Assembly (NCBI GenBank): GCA_038380435.1
Contig: JAWZYU010000019.1
Coordinates: 28,545,801-28,609,800, forward strand
DNA from: Ryuthela nishihirai
Taxonomy: Eukaryota > Arthropoda > Arachnida > Araneae > Heptathelidae
Direction: 5' to 3'
Length of the DNA: 64,000 nucleotides
Shown here: positions 41,636-53,162 of the stretch, piece by piece
How positions within the stretch are numbered: the stretch's first letter is position 1
Layout: every line of letters starts with the position of its first letter
The notes under the pieces: model-generated
The model's input: only the letters and a program-made list of their open reading frames with translations
Told to the model about the DNA's origin: nothing
Database searches by the model: none
Position numbers and translations under genes: made by a program

Positions 41636-41825
41636 TGTATATTTATAAATAAACATTAGCAAATAAGATTAGAATTAAAAGTCACCAGTAATAAAAATAG
41701 AAATAAATGTATAATTAAAGAAGTGTCAACTGCGCAAACTCATGGTCTCTCCCAAGTCTCTTCAATTACCACTCACGCAACGGCATTTCTGAATAATGAA
41801 ATCTACAAAATACTTTCCCATGCCA
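41636..41825. other. Unannotated AT-rich sequence
   Basis: No recognisable feature. Confidence 0.4.
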
Positions 41826-41829
41826 TTCC

Positions 41830-42010
41830 CATTAGCGTGCATGGCTGAATATTAATGGGATTTAGATCTAGCCCCGGATGAGGTATGGAAATTCCTTGCG
41901 TTGTCCTGCTGAGAGACCGCTTCTTCAGAGATATATATCGCTTTCTTCAGATAGCATATTATACTGACAGACTCCGGTCAGCCTTCTGTGGCAAAGCGAA
42001 TTGTTGAGAG
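41830..42010 (+). mobile_element. SINE-B copy, decayed
   Basis: GCATGGCTGAATATTAATGGG head remnant, then CCCGGATGAGGTATGG, TTGTCCTGCTGAGAGACCGC, and ATACTGACAGACTCCGGTCA to TCTGTGGCAAAGCG follow the SINE-B order. Confidence 0.7.
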
Positions 42011-42520
42011 CCTATTTTTTTAACTAGATTCTTGTTCGAAAAACGATTCACAGAGGATTTTATTTGCGTAGTACGCTGTTTTCTTTTGATCGGTCTGTAT
42101 TCGTACCGTAGGTTTTTTAAGTGCAGTCCATTTCTGCATTCTAAACATCTTGCAAATTATTCAATTACAATTCAATTATTATTTCGGTACCAGTAATACC
42201 CAGGTTAAACGTTTGGCGAGAAAACTGTTCGATAAGCTTCTTCACACCAAACGTAGTCGATCGATAACTGCATTCACAAGGCAGAGATGGCAGCGCCCGA
42301 GAAATCTCGGATTCTTTTCGAGGGATCACTCCCGACCCACAGCAGCGAGGAACCCCATCAGTCACACTAAGAAGGTCAGAATTAAGCAGGACCACCCCAC
42401 CAAATTTGGGACAGATCGCTTAATTAGCTGCGGAACCAGGGGAAACTGTCAACTCTCTGCCACTAATGATGTCACACGTGTCCACAAGCCAGTTCCCCCG
42501 ACCTGAATTACAGTTATTAT
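42011..42520. other. Unrecognised GC-richer patch
   Basis: The stretch 42230-42510 is GC-richer than its surroundings and is open on the plus strand (118 codons) and partly on the minus strand (76 codons). I recognise no domain and see no splice sites. It could be an exon of an unknown gene or part of an unknown repeat. Confidence 0.25.
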
Positions 42521-43060
42521 ATGTGATAACTATAAAGTATAAATAGTTTATATTTCTATAAATGACTTCTATCTAATAATGTTCTAATATATCGTTTCAA
42601 TAAGCTACTTTTATTAAATGGTTATTTAAAGTATTTGCAAAATTAAAAAATATTAAATTGTACACAATATTAAATTAAATGTATATTAAATAATGTACAA
42701 TATTAAAACATATAAATATTGAATTATATACCATATTAAATTATAATTATTAATTTAGAACCATTTAAAATTTAATTCAGGTATAAATAATTTGATAATC
42801 AATTATAATTAAATATTAACATAACATCAATTATCAATCAAATATTAAAATTATTAATCATTAAAATAAATTAATAATTATATATTAAATAAATAATTTA
42901 AAATTTTTTTAAAAAATTCAAAAAATTAAATTTGATTATTAAAATTTGAATTAAAATTTTTAAATAGAAAACAGAGCGTGAATTCGAAAAAATGATTACC
43001 AACCAAATGATAAATGAAGTAATTTAATTACAAGTGTAATTAGATTCCATATATAACAAT
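42521..43060. repeat. Extremely AT-rich TATTAAAT-type low-complexity region
   Basis: Mostly irregular ATTAAAT/TATTAAA words with very low GC. The segment 42583-42655 (CGTTTCAATAAGCTACTTTT, then TTAAATGGTTATTTAAAG) recurs at 43908-43980. Confidence 0.75.
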
Positions 43061-43857
43061 TTCAACTAAACACAAATTTGCCTACCCTCAGTATGAAGTT
43101 ACCATCTAAAGAAGGTTTTACAATTCTTAATATATTTTAAATAGTTGTATTATAATTCTTACAAACCCTACTCGAAACATAAAGAGAACATTATTAAAAC
43201 ATTAATTAAACGACACAATTATCTTTGTCCATATGCCTATAAGTTACTTTTCTAATTCTATATTTGACACTAAATACCTCGCAGAGAACAAATGACTTTG
43301 CTTTTACAATAGCAGACGTCTTCGACACATTAGTGACAGCAAAATTAAATTTCATAATGCTAACTTCGCTCGAATCCTTCTTTAAATCTAGCAAATCCAC
43401 TAAAAAATCTTCTTTTCTGACAAATAACACAAAACACAGCTAAAAAATGACAGGTCAACTCTTTACATTGCTGTAAACTCCCATGTTCCCTCAACTCGTT
43501 ATTATTCAAAGTCTCTCTCTGTTCCAACAAATTAGTGACGTAATTATTAGACTTAACTGGCATAGTGGTTAGGCAGCTAGCGACTGTTCCAGCAGGGCAA
43601 ACTTTGTGTGTTGTGTTAGCTCTAACTAAGGCAGTGGTCGGCAGTGACTTCGGTCTTAGTAGGGCATGTCCTTGTATGAGAAGGCCTGTAAAAGCTAGGA
43701 GTAGCTTCTGGGATTCTTCTCTGTCCTATATGTTGCAAAATAAAAATAAATATATAAATAATTTGTGCGCTGAGGCATAACACGAGCGTCAGAAGACCCC
43801 TGTTCTGGTTTTATTATTGCTCGTTTTCCTCTCGTAACAACAAAAAAAATAAATAAA
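43061..43857. other. Unannotated sequence with two unrecognised minus-strand open frames
   Basis: Minus-strand frames 43563-43360 (67 codons) and 43430-43206 (74 codons) overlap in different frames. They have a slightly less AT-rich composition than the flanks but no domain I can name. Chance or a decayed gene are both possible. Confidence 0.25.
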
Positions 43858-43902
43858 TAAAAACCCTCTCAAGCAGCTGCGTGCCACAGAGGTCTGACAA
43901 TA
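43858..43902 (-). mobile_element. SINE-B 3' fragment
   Basis: AAACCCTCTCAAGCAGCTGC to CACAGAGGTCTGACA; truncated after ~45 bp. Confidence 0.75.
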
Positions 43903-43907
43903 TAGTT

Positions 43908-43980
43908 TCAATAATATATTTTATTAAATGGTTATTTAAATTATTTTCAAAATTAAAAGATATTAAATTATTTGACTATT
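43908..43980. repeat. Dispersed direct repeat of 42583-42655
   Basis: TAGTTTCAATAATATATTTT, then TTAAATGGTTATTTAAATTA, parallels the earlier segment over about 70 bp. Confidence 0.7.
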
Positions 43981-44420
43981 TGTGATAATGGATATATAAA
44001 TAACGGAAATATGAAAAAAAACGAATAATTTGAAAGTCGAATACAACTTTGAGTTCCATTTCAATTTAGTAATTCCCTGCTTTGTCTCTAGTATACATTC
44101 CTAAGAGACAGAGAACAAACTTTGCCGTAGAAATCGTTTCAGGAGTTTTCAGATGATAAAATAGGTTTTATTTTATGCGGTTTACTTTCTATTTCGAACG
44201 ATCTATATAATAGCATAGGCGTTAAATGTTATGTGCATTATTAAAAGCTTAGAAACACTGCACATTATTTAGTTTACTTTGATGTGCAAACTTTTAAACT
44301 TATAGGTTCTGTTGTTCACTGTCCAAAGGAGAGGAAAGGATTTTACATTCTTTCGTACCTTCACCCTCCCTCTCTAGATCCATCGAAACCTCTGGCGAAT
44401 TCTTCATCGACTAACCCTAC
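43981..44420. other. Unannotated sequence
   Basis: AT-rich, no recognisable feature. Confidence 0.4.
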
Positions 44421-44421
44421 T

Positions 44422-45098
44422 TGGGCTACTTGGGTGGCTCACTCGGTAGCGCTCCAGGCTCCTAATCTGCAGTTCCCAGGTTCGAGTCCCAGCTGGTCCA
44501 TAGTTGAGATTTATCTCCGCAAAACTCTCCCCCTGATCTCGGCCAGTAGGGGACACTGATGGTCTTAGATAGACCACCTTCCGTCGGATGGGACGTAAAG
44601 CCGTGGCTCCGTGAGCGGAAGAGCCATATCCAGTGCACATTAAAGAACACGTTGGATGGCCTTGACGGAAGGCTACCATCTGTGTAGTGGATCCCCCCAC
44701 TCCAACCTTCACTGAGACCTCGGGGTCCTTGTCACCTGTCCCCGCCTTGCCCACGGTCAGTAGGGGACACCGATGGGCTTGGAAAGGATGCCGTCCGTCG
44801 GATGGGACGTTAAGCCGTGGGCCCCGTGTGCGGGAGAGCCATACTCTGTGCACGTTAAAGAACACTCTGGATGGCCTTGACGGGAGGCTACCATCTGTCT
44901 CCCAACAGCTGTTCCAGTGGGTCCCCTCCCCCAACCTTCTCTGAGCCTTCGGGGTCCATGTGACCTGGCCATTTAGCCCATGGTGTGCAAAAAAGTGCCG
45001 CTCAGAGTTAAAACAATCCAACCCTTGTCACCTGGCCATTTAGTCCATTGTGTGCAAAAAAAAAAAGTACCGCTCTGATGTAAAACAACTCAACAACT
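44422..45098 (+). mobile_element. SINE-A copy interrupted by another SINE-A
   Basis: Outer copy: head GGGTGGCTCACTCGGTAGCG at 44431, body to 44738, then resuming at 45023 (CCTTGTCACCTGGCCATTTA) to the tail AAAACAACTCAACAACT. The inner copy occupies 44739-45022. Confidence 0.92.
44739..45022 (+). mobile_element. SINE-A copy, 5'-truncated, nested in another SINE-A
   Basis: Begins at TCCCCGCCTTGCCCACGG without a tRNA head and ends in TAAAACAATCCAAC. Target duplication CCTTGTCACCTG at 44727-44738 and 45023-45034. It is closer to consensus than the host copy, so it is younger. Confidence 0.93.
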
Positions 45099-45795
45099 AA
45101 AACCCTACTCACAACACATCTGATCTTATAACTACACGAGCTATTGTTCCTACCAAAGCATCTGTTCTACATCTTTCATGACTCTTCAACACAACAAAGA
45201 TTTGATCCGCCACTTCCACGATGACCATTGCTCTCCTCTAATAATCTCGAAGGCATCTTTTACTTCATGGTCCCAACAGAGGTGGATATAAATAAACCAA
45301 TCTCCGATTTTCTACCAGAGCGGGGTCTTTAATTCACAACAGTGGTTTGTGAATATCGAAGTTAACTATCCCTCCGGGGGAAGGTCTGATTCCCAGAAGT
45401 ACAAGGAGAAGTCTGGGTGATGACGTTGGAACAAAACCACACCCCCTTGATATCCGGCAGAGGGATGTAGTTGATATTCGTGTGCTCAGGAAGACTCAGG
45501 TCACTGGCGGGGTGTTTATTAGTGACGTCAGGTGCTTGCCTTGCACTGTCATTCTCTTCTCCTGAGGTAATTTAGGATTTACTGGTCATGAGTCATCGCT
45601 TTGTTGTGAAAAGGTGAATGGCAGGAAGAAAGAGGTAGGGCTCGAATTTGTTTCTCAGGGATGGCTTTCAGACAGCTATGGCGAAGGTGTGGCAATTCTG
45701 GTTGGTCAAGAAAGAGGGTAAAGAAAAGATTTTCAAATTTCATACGATTAAGACTCGATTATCATGCTTGAACTTTTAAAATGGGAAGCATACGA
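45099..45795. other. Unannotated GC-moderate sequence
   Basis: The stretch 45290-45560 is GC-richer than average but has no recognisable coding or repeat signature. Confidence 0.35.
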
Positions 45796-45799
45796 AATA

Positions 45800-46325
45800 C
45801 ACTACCTCCAACAGAAAAAAAATTTGCACACTTACATGCTAGATAAATGGAAAGCTATATTAAAAGTTCCTTAAACTTTGCGAAAAAAGCTAAAAAAAAA
45901 GCCTGGCATTGGAGATAAATTGAAGCTTTCAGTCAAACATTTCTAAATCGCGATTTTCGAGAAATGTTTGTCTAAAAGAATTATTAAAACTGGAACAAGA
46001 AGTTGCTTTTCAGCTCAAATTAAAGTTTCCTTCAGAATTCACAAAAATTAAAAAAAATATATATATTTATTACACAAGCTTAAAATACGAAAAAGCGTAT
46101 AATAATTTTAGTGAACAGCTTGTTAAAAGAATTATCTGTGTTTTTTTTAACTTTTTTTACAGCATATGCTGTTTAATGTTTCAACTTCAACAGTATTTTA
46201 AATATTAAACGAATAATGTTGAAAAATCGAAATTTAGAGAGATATCTGTGGGCTGTATCACCAGTAATATTTTTGTAAAACGTTTTTCAAAGTAGACTAA
46301 ATGCGGTTTTCTGTTCATTTAATAG
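45800..46325. mobile_element. Decayed copy of the 568-bp MITE family
   Basis: Left-arm words TTTGCACACTTACATGCTAG, GAGATAAATTGAAGCTTTCA, AATCGCGATTTTCGAG. Right-arm words CTGTTTAATGTTTCAACTTC, TTTAAATATTAAACGAATAA, AGAGAGATATCTGTGGGC. Same order as 39961-40528 with heavy divergence. Confidence 0.6.
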
Positions 46326-46332
46326 TACTCTA

Positions 46333-46714
46333 TATGTTGGTATTCACCTCTGAGTGGCACTTTTTTAAGCACACGAACTAAATAAATGGCAAGGTCACAA
46401 GTACCCCAAGAGCGTAGAGAAGGCATGGGGAAGGGAACCCACTGGATAGCGATTGAAAGACATGGTAGTCTGCTGTCAAGGTTATCCAGCGTGTTCTTTA
46501 ACGTGCACAGAATATGGTTCTCCTGCACACATGGCTTTACGTCCCCATCCGGACGAACGGCGGCCTTTCCAAGACCGTTGGTGTCTACTCCTGACCGAGA
46601 GCAGTGTGAGGAGTTTTGCGGATATAAATCTCGAAGCTGCCACAGGTGGGACTCGAACCTGGGAACTGAAGATTACGAGTGTACCAGCCAATATATTGAG
46701 CCACAACCAGCCCA
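46333..46714 (-). mobile_element. SINE-A copy, diverged, tail lost
   Basis: Reverse copy from GTATTCACCTCTGAGTGGC to a tRNA-like head (complement of GGTTCGAGTCCCACC) ending near 46713. Confidence 0.9.
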
Positions 46715-46900
46715 TTTAAAAGGATGCAGTACTTTTATGCTACTTATGACTGATACAGGTAAATGATAATGTAGCTTGAATTGTACATCTTTATTGCTTC
46801 GATATCAATAGAGCATGAATCTGAAAGATGACGAAGCTGAAAATGAGACATGTTTCGGCATTCATTCTATTGCCGAAATCCTTTACCTTTGTCGTCGATG
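46715..46900. other. Unannotated sequence
   Basis: Holds a short inverted repeat (TCGGCATTCATTCTATTGCCGA near 46856). Nothing else seen. Confidence 0.4.
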
Positions 46901-46902
46901 GA

Positions 46903-47040
46903 AAGGGCAGCGATGTGATTGGAAAGGCTCCCATATGCGGGGTTATTCGCTAAGACGTGGCCCACGTGGGTAAGACAGCCATCCCCTTTTTAACTTAAAG
47001 AACCAGATGGCCTTTATAGAAGACTTGTGATCCAGTGGAA
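46903..47040 (+). mobile_element. SINE-A body fragment, decayed
   Basis: GATTGGAAAGGCTCCC, TTCGCTAAGACGTGGCCC and TTAAAGAACCAGATGGCC follow the SINE-A order. It is truncated at both ends. Confidence 0.65.
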
Positions 47041-47050
47041 CCAGTGGAAA

Positions 47051-47452
47051 CCCCCCCCCCCCGGGAGCGGGTGGCTCAGTCGGTAGCGAGCCAGGTTCGT
47101 AATCTGTAGTTCCCAGGTTCGAGTTCCAACTGGGCCAACGTTGAGATTTATCTCCGCAAAATTCCCCGCCCTGCCCTGTCAATAGGGGACACCGATGGGC
47201 TTGGAAAGGCCGCCGTACGTTGGATGGGACGTTAAACCGTGGCCCCGTGTGAGGGAGAGTCCTACCCTGTGCACGTTAAAGAACACGCTGAATGGCCTTG
47301 ACGCGGGAGGCTACCATCTGTATCCCAACAGCTGTTCTAGTGTGTCCACTCCCCAAACCTTCTCTGAACCTTCGGGGTCCTTGTGACCTGGCCATTTAGC
47401 CCATGGTGTGCAAAAAAGTGCCGTTCAGAGGTAAAACAATCCAACCCCCCCA
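47051..47452 (+). mobile_element. SINE-A copy, full length, with C/G homopolymer start
   Basis: C12 at 47051-47062 followed by GGGAGCGGGTGGCTCAGTCGG, B box GGTTCGAGTTCC, body and tail AAAACAATCCAACCC. Confidence 0.93.
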
Positions 47453-47601
47453 GGTACGCCTGGTTCCTCAGTCGCCTGGAAAATTTGGGCGTGTTATATG
47501 AAATTTCAAACTTGTCTACCTGATTTGAAATCCAAAGCAGTTGTCTTTTTATAATTTTATCTTCCTCCCATATTATATGTCCGACGCTAAAAAAAAAAAA
47601 A

Positions 47602-47998
47602 TGGGGCAGGGGTGGCTCAGTCAGTAGCGCGCTAGGCTCGTAATCTGTAGTTCCCAGGTTCAAGTCCCAGCTGGTCAGCGTTGAGATTTATCTCCGCAAA
47701 ATTCCCCCGCCCTGTCCACGGTCAGTAGGGGACACCGATGGGCTTGGAAAGGCCGCCGTCCGTCGGATGGGACGTTAAGCCGTGGCACCGTGTGCGGGAG
47801 AGACATACCTAGTGCACGTTAAAGAACACGCTGGATGGCCTTGACGGGAGGCTACCATCTGTCTCCCAACAGCTGTTCCAGTGGGTTCCCTCCCCCAACC
47901 TTCTCTGAGCCTTCGGGGTCCATGTGACCTGGCCATTTAGCCCATGGTGTGCAAAAAAGTGCCGCTCAGAGGTAAAACAACCCAACCCAACCCTAAAA
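47602..47998 (+). mobile_element. SINE-A copy, full length
   Basis: Near-consensus forward copy (GGGGCAGGGGTGGCTCAGTC head) with tail AAAACAACCCAACCCAACCC. Flanking CTAAAAAA may be a short target duplication. Confidence 0.95.
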
Positions 47999-48596
47999 AA
48001 ATTATTCCGTATAGAATATTATTTTAGCCTCTCCTGTCCGGTGAATTATTTTAGCAATTGGGAAACCCTAATGAACTTTTATTCTCAGACTAAATTTCTG
48101 AGACTATTTTCTCAGATCCTCCCCTAAACTAAATAACTAAATGTTCGACCTAAAAAATAATTTCCCCTTCCGAAGCTAAATCCTTGGCACCTGTTTGCCC
48201 TTCCACAACTTTCTCGGATCCCTTGGGTTACTTTTATATATTTGTTTGCAAAACGTGTCACTTAAACGTAAGGAGAAAGTGCTAATAAGAAAATTATCGA
48301 AATTGTTTCATTTAACAGGACTAGTAAGTAGGTGTTCAGAGAGTTGAGTCCCCACTGTTCCTACATTGAGATTTTCTCCGCTACACATAGTAAAATTCAC
48401 TGTAATGAGATCGTGCAGGAGACCAATATTATATTCGTCACAATGAAATTTCTTGAAGCTCTAAAATAAACGTCCGAACGATAGTTACTGATAGTACAAT
48501 ATAATTAGAAAGAAACTTGATATGAATTAGTCTTCAGATGTTAAATCCCAACATAGTAAATATTAAAAAAAAAGTGTATGTCGTATTGTTTTAGTA
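47999..48596. other. Unannotated sequence
   Basis: A degraded SINE-A-like 3' tail may lie at 48195-48275 (CTTTCTCGGATCCCTTGGG; AAAACGTGTCACTTAAACG). Otherwise nothing. Confidence 0.35.
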
Positions 48597-48941
48597 CTGG
48601 GTGATCCAAAATAACAGAAAAAGTAAAAATGCAATAATTCGAAAAATATAGACAGTAGCACGATGTGGTTTTCACAGAAATGTACAGAAAGACATGGGAT
48701 TTTGTTTAATAACGAAAAATTTTATTGCCAGATTAGTTACATTTGCCACCGACAGGTGGCGCTTCAGTTGTGTCAGTAGTTTGTACCCTCCATGGTTTGT
48801 ACAGTGGCGCAGCACAGTTCGCAACGCAGCTAGGATTACAAATGTTCAATGTGACGGCCGTCATTCATGAGAATGGCCGTCAGACGTGGCACGACACACT
48901 GCACAGCATTGAAGAGGGTTTCAGCTGTAATTCCTATATAT

Positions 48942-50345
48942 GATGGCGAATAGCTTCTTTCAACATGGCCAATGACGTCGGCTGACCTCTGTACACCTGT
49001 GTCTTCAAAGTAGCTCCATAACCAAAAGTCGCAAGGTATAAGGTCTAGAGACCTTGGTGGCCATTCATGCGGGAAAGAGCGACTGGGTTGGGTTTTTTTT
49101 ACCTATGAGCGGCACTTTTTTGCACACCATGGGCTAAATGGCCAGGTCACATGGACCCCAAAGGTTCAGAGAAGGTTGGGGGAGTGAACCCACTGGAACA
49201 GCTGTTGGGAGACAGATGGTACCCTCCCGTCAAGGCCATCCAGCGTGTTCTTTAACGTGCACAGGGTATGGCTCTCCCGCACACGGAGCCACGGCTTAAC
49301 GTCCCATCCGACGGACGGCGGCCTTTCCAAGCCCATCGGTGTCCCCTACTGACCGTGGGCAGGGCGGGGAATTTTGCGGAGATAAATCTCAACGCTGACC
49401 CAGCTGGGACTCGAACCTGGGAACTAAAGATTACGAGCCTGGCGCGCTACCGGCTGAGCCACCCTCGCCCCCGGGAAAGAGCGATTGAGGACACGGTCAT
49501 CGCCAAATGTCGATCGCAGCAGGTGCTTGACAGGACCTGTGCTGTGCGGAGGCACTCCATCCTGCATGAATGTTACGCTATGGAGCGCTTGCCTCTCTTG
49601 CAAGGAGGGAATGATGCTGTCTCTTAAAAGCGCTGCATAACGCTCGCTTGCGACAGTAACAGTTCTAAATGTACTGCTGTGGACTTCCTCAAAGAAAATG
49701 GGGCCTATAATGAATGACGTAGTGAACCCGCACCACGCTATCACCTTCGGCTAATGCAAAGAGTTTTCTACAATCGCGTGTGGGTTCTCTCTCACTCAGA
49801 TGCGGCAGTTGTGTGCTTTTACACTTCCATTAAGCGAAAAGTGCATCTCGTCAGTCCACAGAACGTTTGACAGCCAGTCCACATTGTTTTCCATCTGTTG
49901 AAAAAAACAATTTCCAAATTCATGACGTCTCTCGAAATCGGTTGGTTTCAGTTCCTGTACGTGTTGGATTTTGTAAGGATACCTCTTGAGGATGATCCTG
50001 AGTGATCGCCACACAGTCCCGTACGAAATGCCAGTTCGTCTTGAAATTTCATGAGCATTGCATTCCCCATGTGCGGAAGCTTCCGATTGTGTGTCGGCCT
50101 CGTGTTCGACCTCGTGCACAACTGCAATAGTTTTTTTTTTTTGGTTTCCCGCTTCTTGCATGTGCTTCCAAACTGCTAGTGTCCTCAAACCTTTTCATCA
50201 TAGCTATCAGTGAGGAACAAGACATCGGTCCCTTTCCACTTCCAATACCCCGCATCGAACGATAGGTGCGCAAAGCCGCACTTGCACATTCGGAGCTCTG
50301 ATAATACAGCTTAACTAAAAGTGCTTTATCTCGTAACGATAACAT
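48942..50345 (-). pseudogene. Mariner-superfamily transposase, inactivated
   Basis: Minus strand, N- to C-terminus. An N-terminal HTH (MLSLRDKALLVKLYYQSSE, then GSGKGPMSCSSLIAMMKRFE) begins at 50345. The frame shifts within an A-run at about 50135. The second HTH (AHEISRRTGISYGTVWRSLR) is near 50050. The catalytic core follows: NVLWTDEMHFSLNGSV near 49830, then a stop, then FMQDGVPPHSTGP near 49565. The SINE at 49083-49471 lies inside the next segment, and PRSLDLIPCDFWLW follows near 49040. The C-terminus ends near 48942. The spacing from D in QDG to D in SLD is 37 residues once the SINE and one duplication copy are skipped, suggesting a DD37D-type mariner. The frameshift, stop and SINE make it dead. 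Confidence 0.88.
49083..49471 (-). mobile_element. SINE-A copy, full length with target duplication, in the mariner-like element
   Basis: Near-consensus reverse copy. Target duplication CGGGAAAGAGCGA at 49070-49082 and 49472-49484. Confidence 0.97.
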
Positions 50346-50717
50346 GCCTCACCTTGGCAGAACGTTTAACTTCGGTAATAAGCGTTAAATGCTGAAAGTT
50401 TAACTTTAGTATTCACTAAATCTGAAATTTACGTACCTCACGGCAATGTCAGATTGATCAATGTTCGGAGTCTCACGCCGTTTGAGGAGCGGCAGCCAGC
50501 GAATCTGTTTAAATAGCGTCAGGAAACACCAGTCAGGGACCCCTACAGCGCCACCTGTCGGTGACAAATGTAACTATTCTGGCAATAGAATTTTTTGCTA
50601 TTCAAAAAAATCCCATGTCTTTCTGTGCATTTCTGTGAAAACTGCATCGTGCTACTGTCTATACTTTTCGAATTATTTCATTTTTACTTTTTTCTGTTAC
50701 TTTTGGATCACCTGATA

Positions 50718-51160
50718 TTTCTTTCTCCAAATTTCATTTTAACTTTAACATAAATATACACAGTAAATTGGCAAGGGATGGAAAATATTTCTTTTTACTG
50801 AATTCGGGCATTCGTTATATCGACATATTTCTGAACCGCTTTGTCCTCAGTGATGAAGGGGATACCAGTGAGTGTAGAAAGCATCCTGACCGTCGATTAG
50901 GTCTTTAGATATACTACTTGCCAAATTATTTTTATATGTTACCAAATCATGCTACATTACGAAATTTGGGACTTTCTGTTCATAGTTCTCGTTGAAATGG
51001 GTTTTGAAGTACTGGGAACCATATCTCATGCCCAATAAAGAAAACGCTGGATTGTTTCGATAACAATCTGTCTCTGAAGTGCTCTGAGCTGTTGCGATCT
51101 TGTTTGGAACATTATAGCCTCAGTTACAGCTACGTCATAAAACCCCATAGATCCAACCAA
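50718..51160. other. Unannotated sequence
   Basis: The stretch 50945-51010 (TCTGTTCATAGTTCTCGTTG, then AAATGGGTTTTG) recurs at 52800-52860 as a dispersed repeat. Otherwise nothing. Confidence 0.4.
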
Positions 51161-51164
51161 CCAG

Positions 51165-51258
51165 CTTAAGGAGTCCTTGTGACCTGGTCTATTAGACCAT
51201 TGCGTGCAGAAACTGCCGTTCACATGTAAAATGACCAAAACAACAACCCAATCCTCAT
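51165..51258 (+). mobile_element. SINE-A 3' fragment
   Basis: GGAGTCCTTGTGACCTGGTC to ACAACAACCCAATCC; 5'-truncated to the last ~90 bp. Confidence 0.85.
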
Positions 51259-53160
51259 GAAGAAGCTCTAAAACGATAATAAACTTCGAAACGAACACAT
51301 CATTTTCAAAAAGAAAAAAAAAAACAGAAACGAAGTGTACACCAACAAACAACCACATCAAGAACAAAGTATCATCGTGCACTTGTTTCCGCTCCAGAGT
51401 TTCTTTCTCTTTTTTTTTACCATTCCTCTCAAAAACCTCCGATGCAATTTGCAATGTCTTTACAACCCCTCGTAGTGCAAGAAAGAGTGAAACGTCTTCT
51501 TCGATACTACAAAGAAAGAGACGAAAAAAAAAACAACAACAAGGAATATGTCCTGTGCAGAAATCGGCTTCGAATCGACGCAGTACTATTTGTTCTCCGA
51601 TAAAGATTCTCGATAAAATCGTATTGTCTTTTTCCCTTCCGTGTAAATTGCTTGAACTCTGTTCAGTCCGCTTATTGGATCAAAGAAAGACTTGGCATTA
51701 CTTTTTCTTTTCTCTTTTTCCACGATTTGGTATTTCTTTTATCTCGACGAAGAGCATTCGTTTTTTAATTTCCTCTTGATGATTTGATGAAGTGAGGTAT
51801 ATTCTTGGCATTTGAGGAATACGATTAAATTGGTATTCTTTAACCTTGATCTTATTTTTTTACATGCCGTACACCAAATCTCGAGTATGTCGTACCCAAT
51901 TGTGAAACATATAAGACTAATTTATATATATTAGCCAATTTTATATAGATATGAAATATAGACACAAAAATTTTAAAACAATATAATGTGCTAAATACTA
52001 AAGATTTATTAGTGTTATATTTATGATTGCATTATTGAAAACTCTAATTTAACACCCACAGGTACTTTTAATAAATCATATTAATACATGAATTAGAAAC
52101 TGGACTTTCTTATTCATTAATTATTAGTCCAGTCAGGGTAGCATTGAATTTAAAAAATCCAATGCTACGTTAAAATTCCAATAAAAAAGATCAAAAGTAT
52201 TATAAGATAAAAAAAGATCAAAAGTGTTATAAGAAATAAAATGCCAAAATTACAAGAATTACTGAGTGGTCAGAGAAAGTAATTCTTTTTATACCATCTG
52301 GTGAGAGAAGTATGAGAAAGAGTAGAATCAAAGCATAAATAAATGAGAAAAACAGAATATATATATAAGTGTCAGAAATATATAGAGTGGATAAGAGCCA
52401 TCACATATAAACACTCCGATGGAGGTTATTCCTCGGGAAACAAATAACAAGTGGTTGGGATTATTTTTCTTATGTTGTAGGTGGTGTGGAGAAAAATGGA
52501 CCTTACATTTTCTGGCGTCATATCCAGCGTCATATTCCAGTGTTTAATGGAATGTGAAGAAGTGAGAATGAGACAGCCAGGCACTGTAGCGGTAAGAAAC
52601 AAACTCAGCCTGTCCACTCGACATTAAGATTCGAGTTGTGTCTTACGTGTGTTAGAATACGACCACTAATCTTGCAAAACTTCAGTTCTCCAAAAGTGTC
52701 TCTCACATTGTTCCATAATTAAACTATAGCCTACATAAAAAAAAATGAATACCTACCTAATACTTCTTCGTCTGTATCATGGTACATTTACCAAATTTCA
52801 GATATTTCAGTTCTCTGTTCATAGTTCTCGTTGAAGTGCGTTTTGCAGTTTTTCTAGTTGCCATCTCTCTCAGCTGATGAACTGGAGCAGTCCAGTTTTA
52901 TCGTACAGTTTGTGCCAATAAACGCTTGCCCCTGTCTACCAGTCCTTTTTCCCTCCCTCACTTGCCACCATTGGGAGGCGGTTTTTGATACTTTTCCACT
53001 CTCTAAGATCAGCTTTTTTTACCCACGTCGACTTGATTTCCACCATGGCTTTTATAGGACTCCGTAGTGTCCGGAATACTTAGAGTAAGAAATTCTGCAT
53101 ATATTATCACGTTTCATGATACTTCGCGCAAATGCCGTGTTCATAATACGCAATTTTACC
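51259..53160. other. AT-rich non-coding stretch
   Basis: No gene seen. A short hairpin (GTAGCATTGAATTT / AATCCAATGCTAC) is at 52138-52169, and a direct repeat AAAAAGATCAAAAGTATTAT / AAAAAGATCAAAAGTGTTAT at 52185-52232. Confidence 0.45.
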
Positions 53161-53162
53161 AG

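Larger units (their letters stand above)
48597..50715 (-). mobile_element. Mariner-like element with ~168-bp terminal inverted repeats, carrying a SINE
   Basis: TA at 48595-48596 and 50716-50717. Terminal repeats: left CTGGGTGATCCAAAATAACA to GACAGGTGGCGCT (48597-48763), right in reverse complement TCAGGTGATCCAAAAGTAAC (50547-50715). Without the SINE and its duplication the element is about 1.7 kb. It holds one minus-strand transposase gene. Confidence 0.93.

Noticed and set aside
42150..42506. 118-codon frame as a protein-coding gene
   Set aside because: No recognisable domain, both strands partly open, no splice signals. Listed only as an unrecognised GC-richer patch.
43206..43563. Two overlapping minus-strand frames as a gene with MATH/POZ-like similarity
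   Set aside because: The resemblance was too weak to name, the frames do not join, and no start context or splice sites support them.
42583..43980. LTR retrotransposon bounded by the ~70-bp direct repeats at 42583 and 43908
   Set aside because: The repeats are short, AT-rich low-complexity sequence without TG...CA ends, primer-binding site or any gag/pol similarity between them.
44404..45021. 205-codon minus-strand open frame
   Set aside because: It lies entirely within two nested SINE-A copies; the same peptide (HFFAHHGLNGQVTWTPKAQR) appears at every full SINE-A copy.
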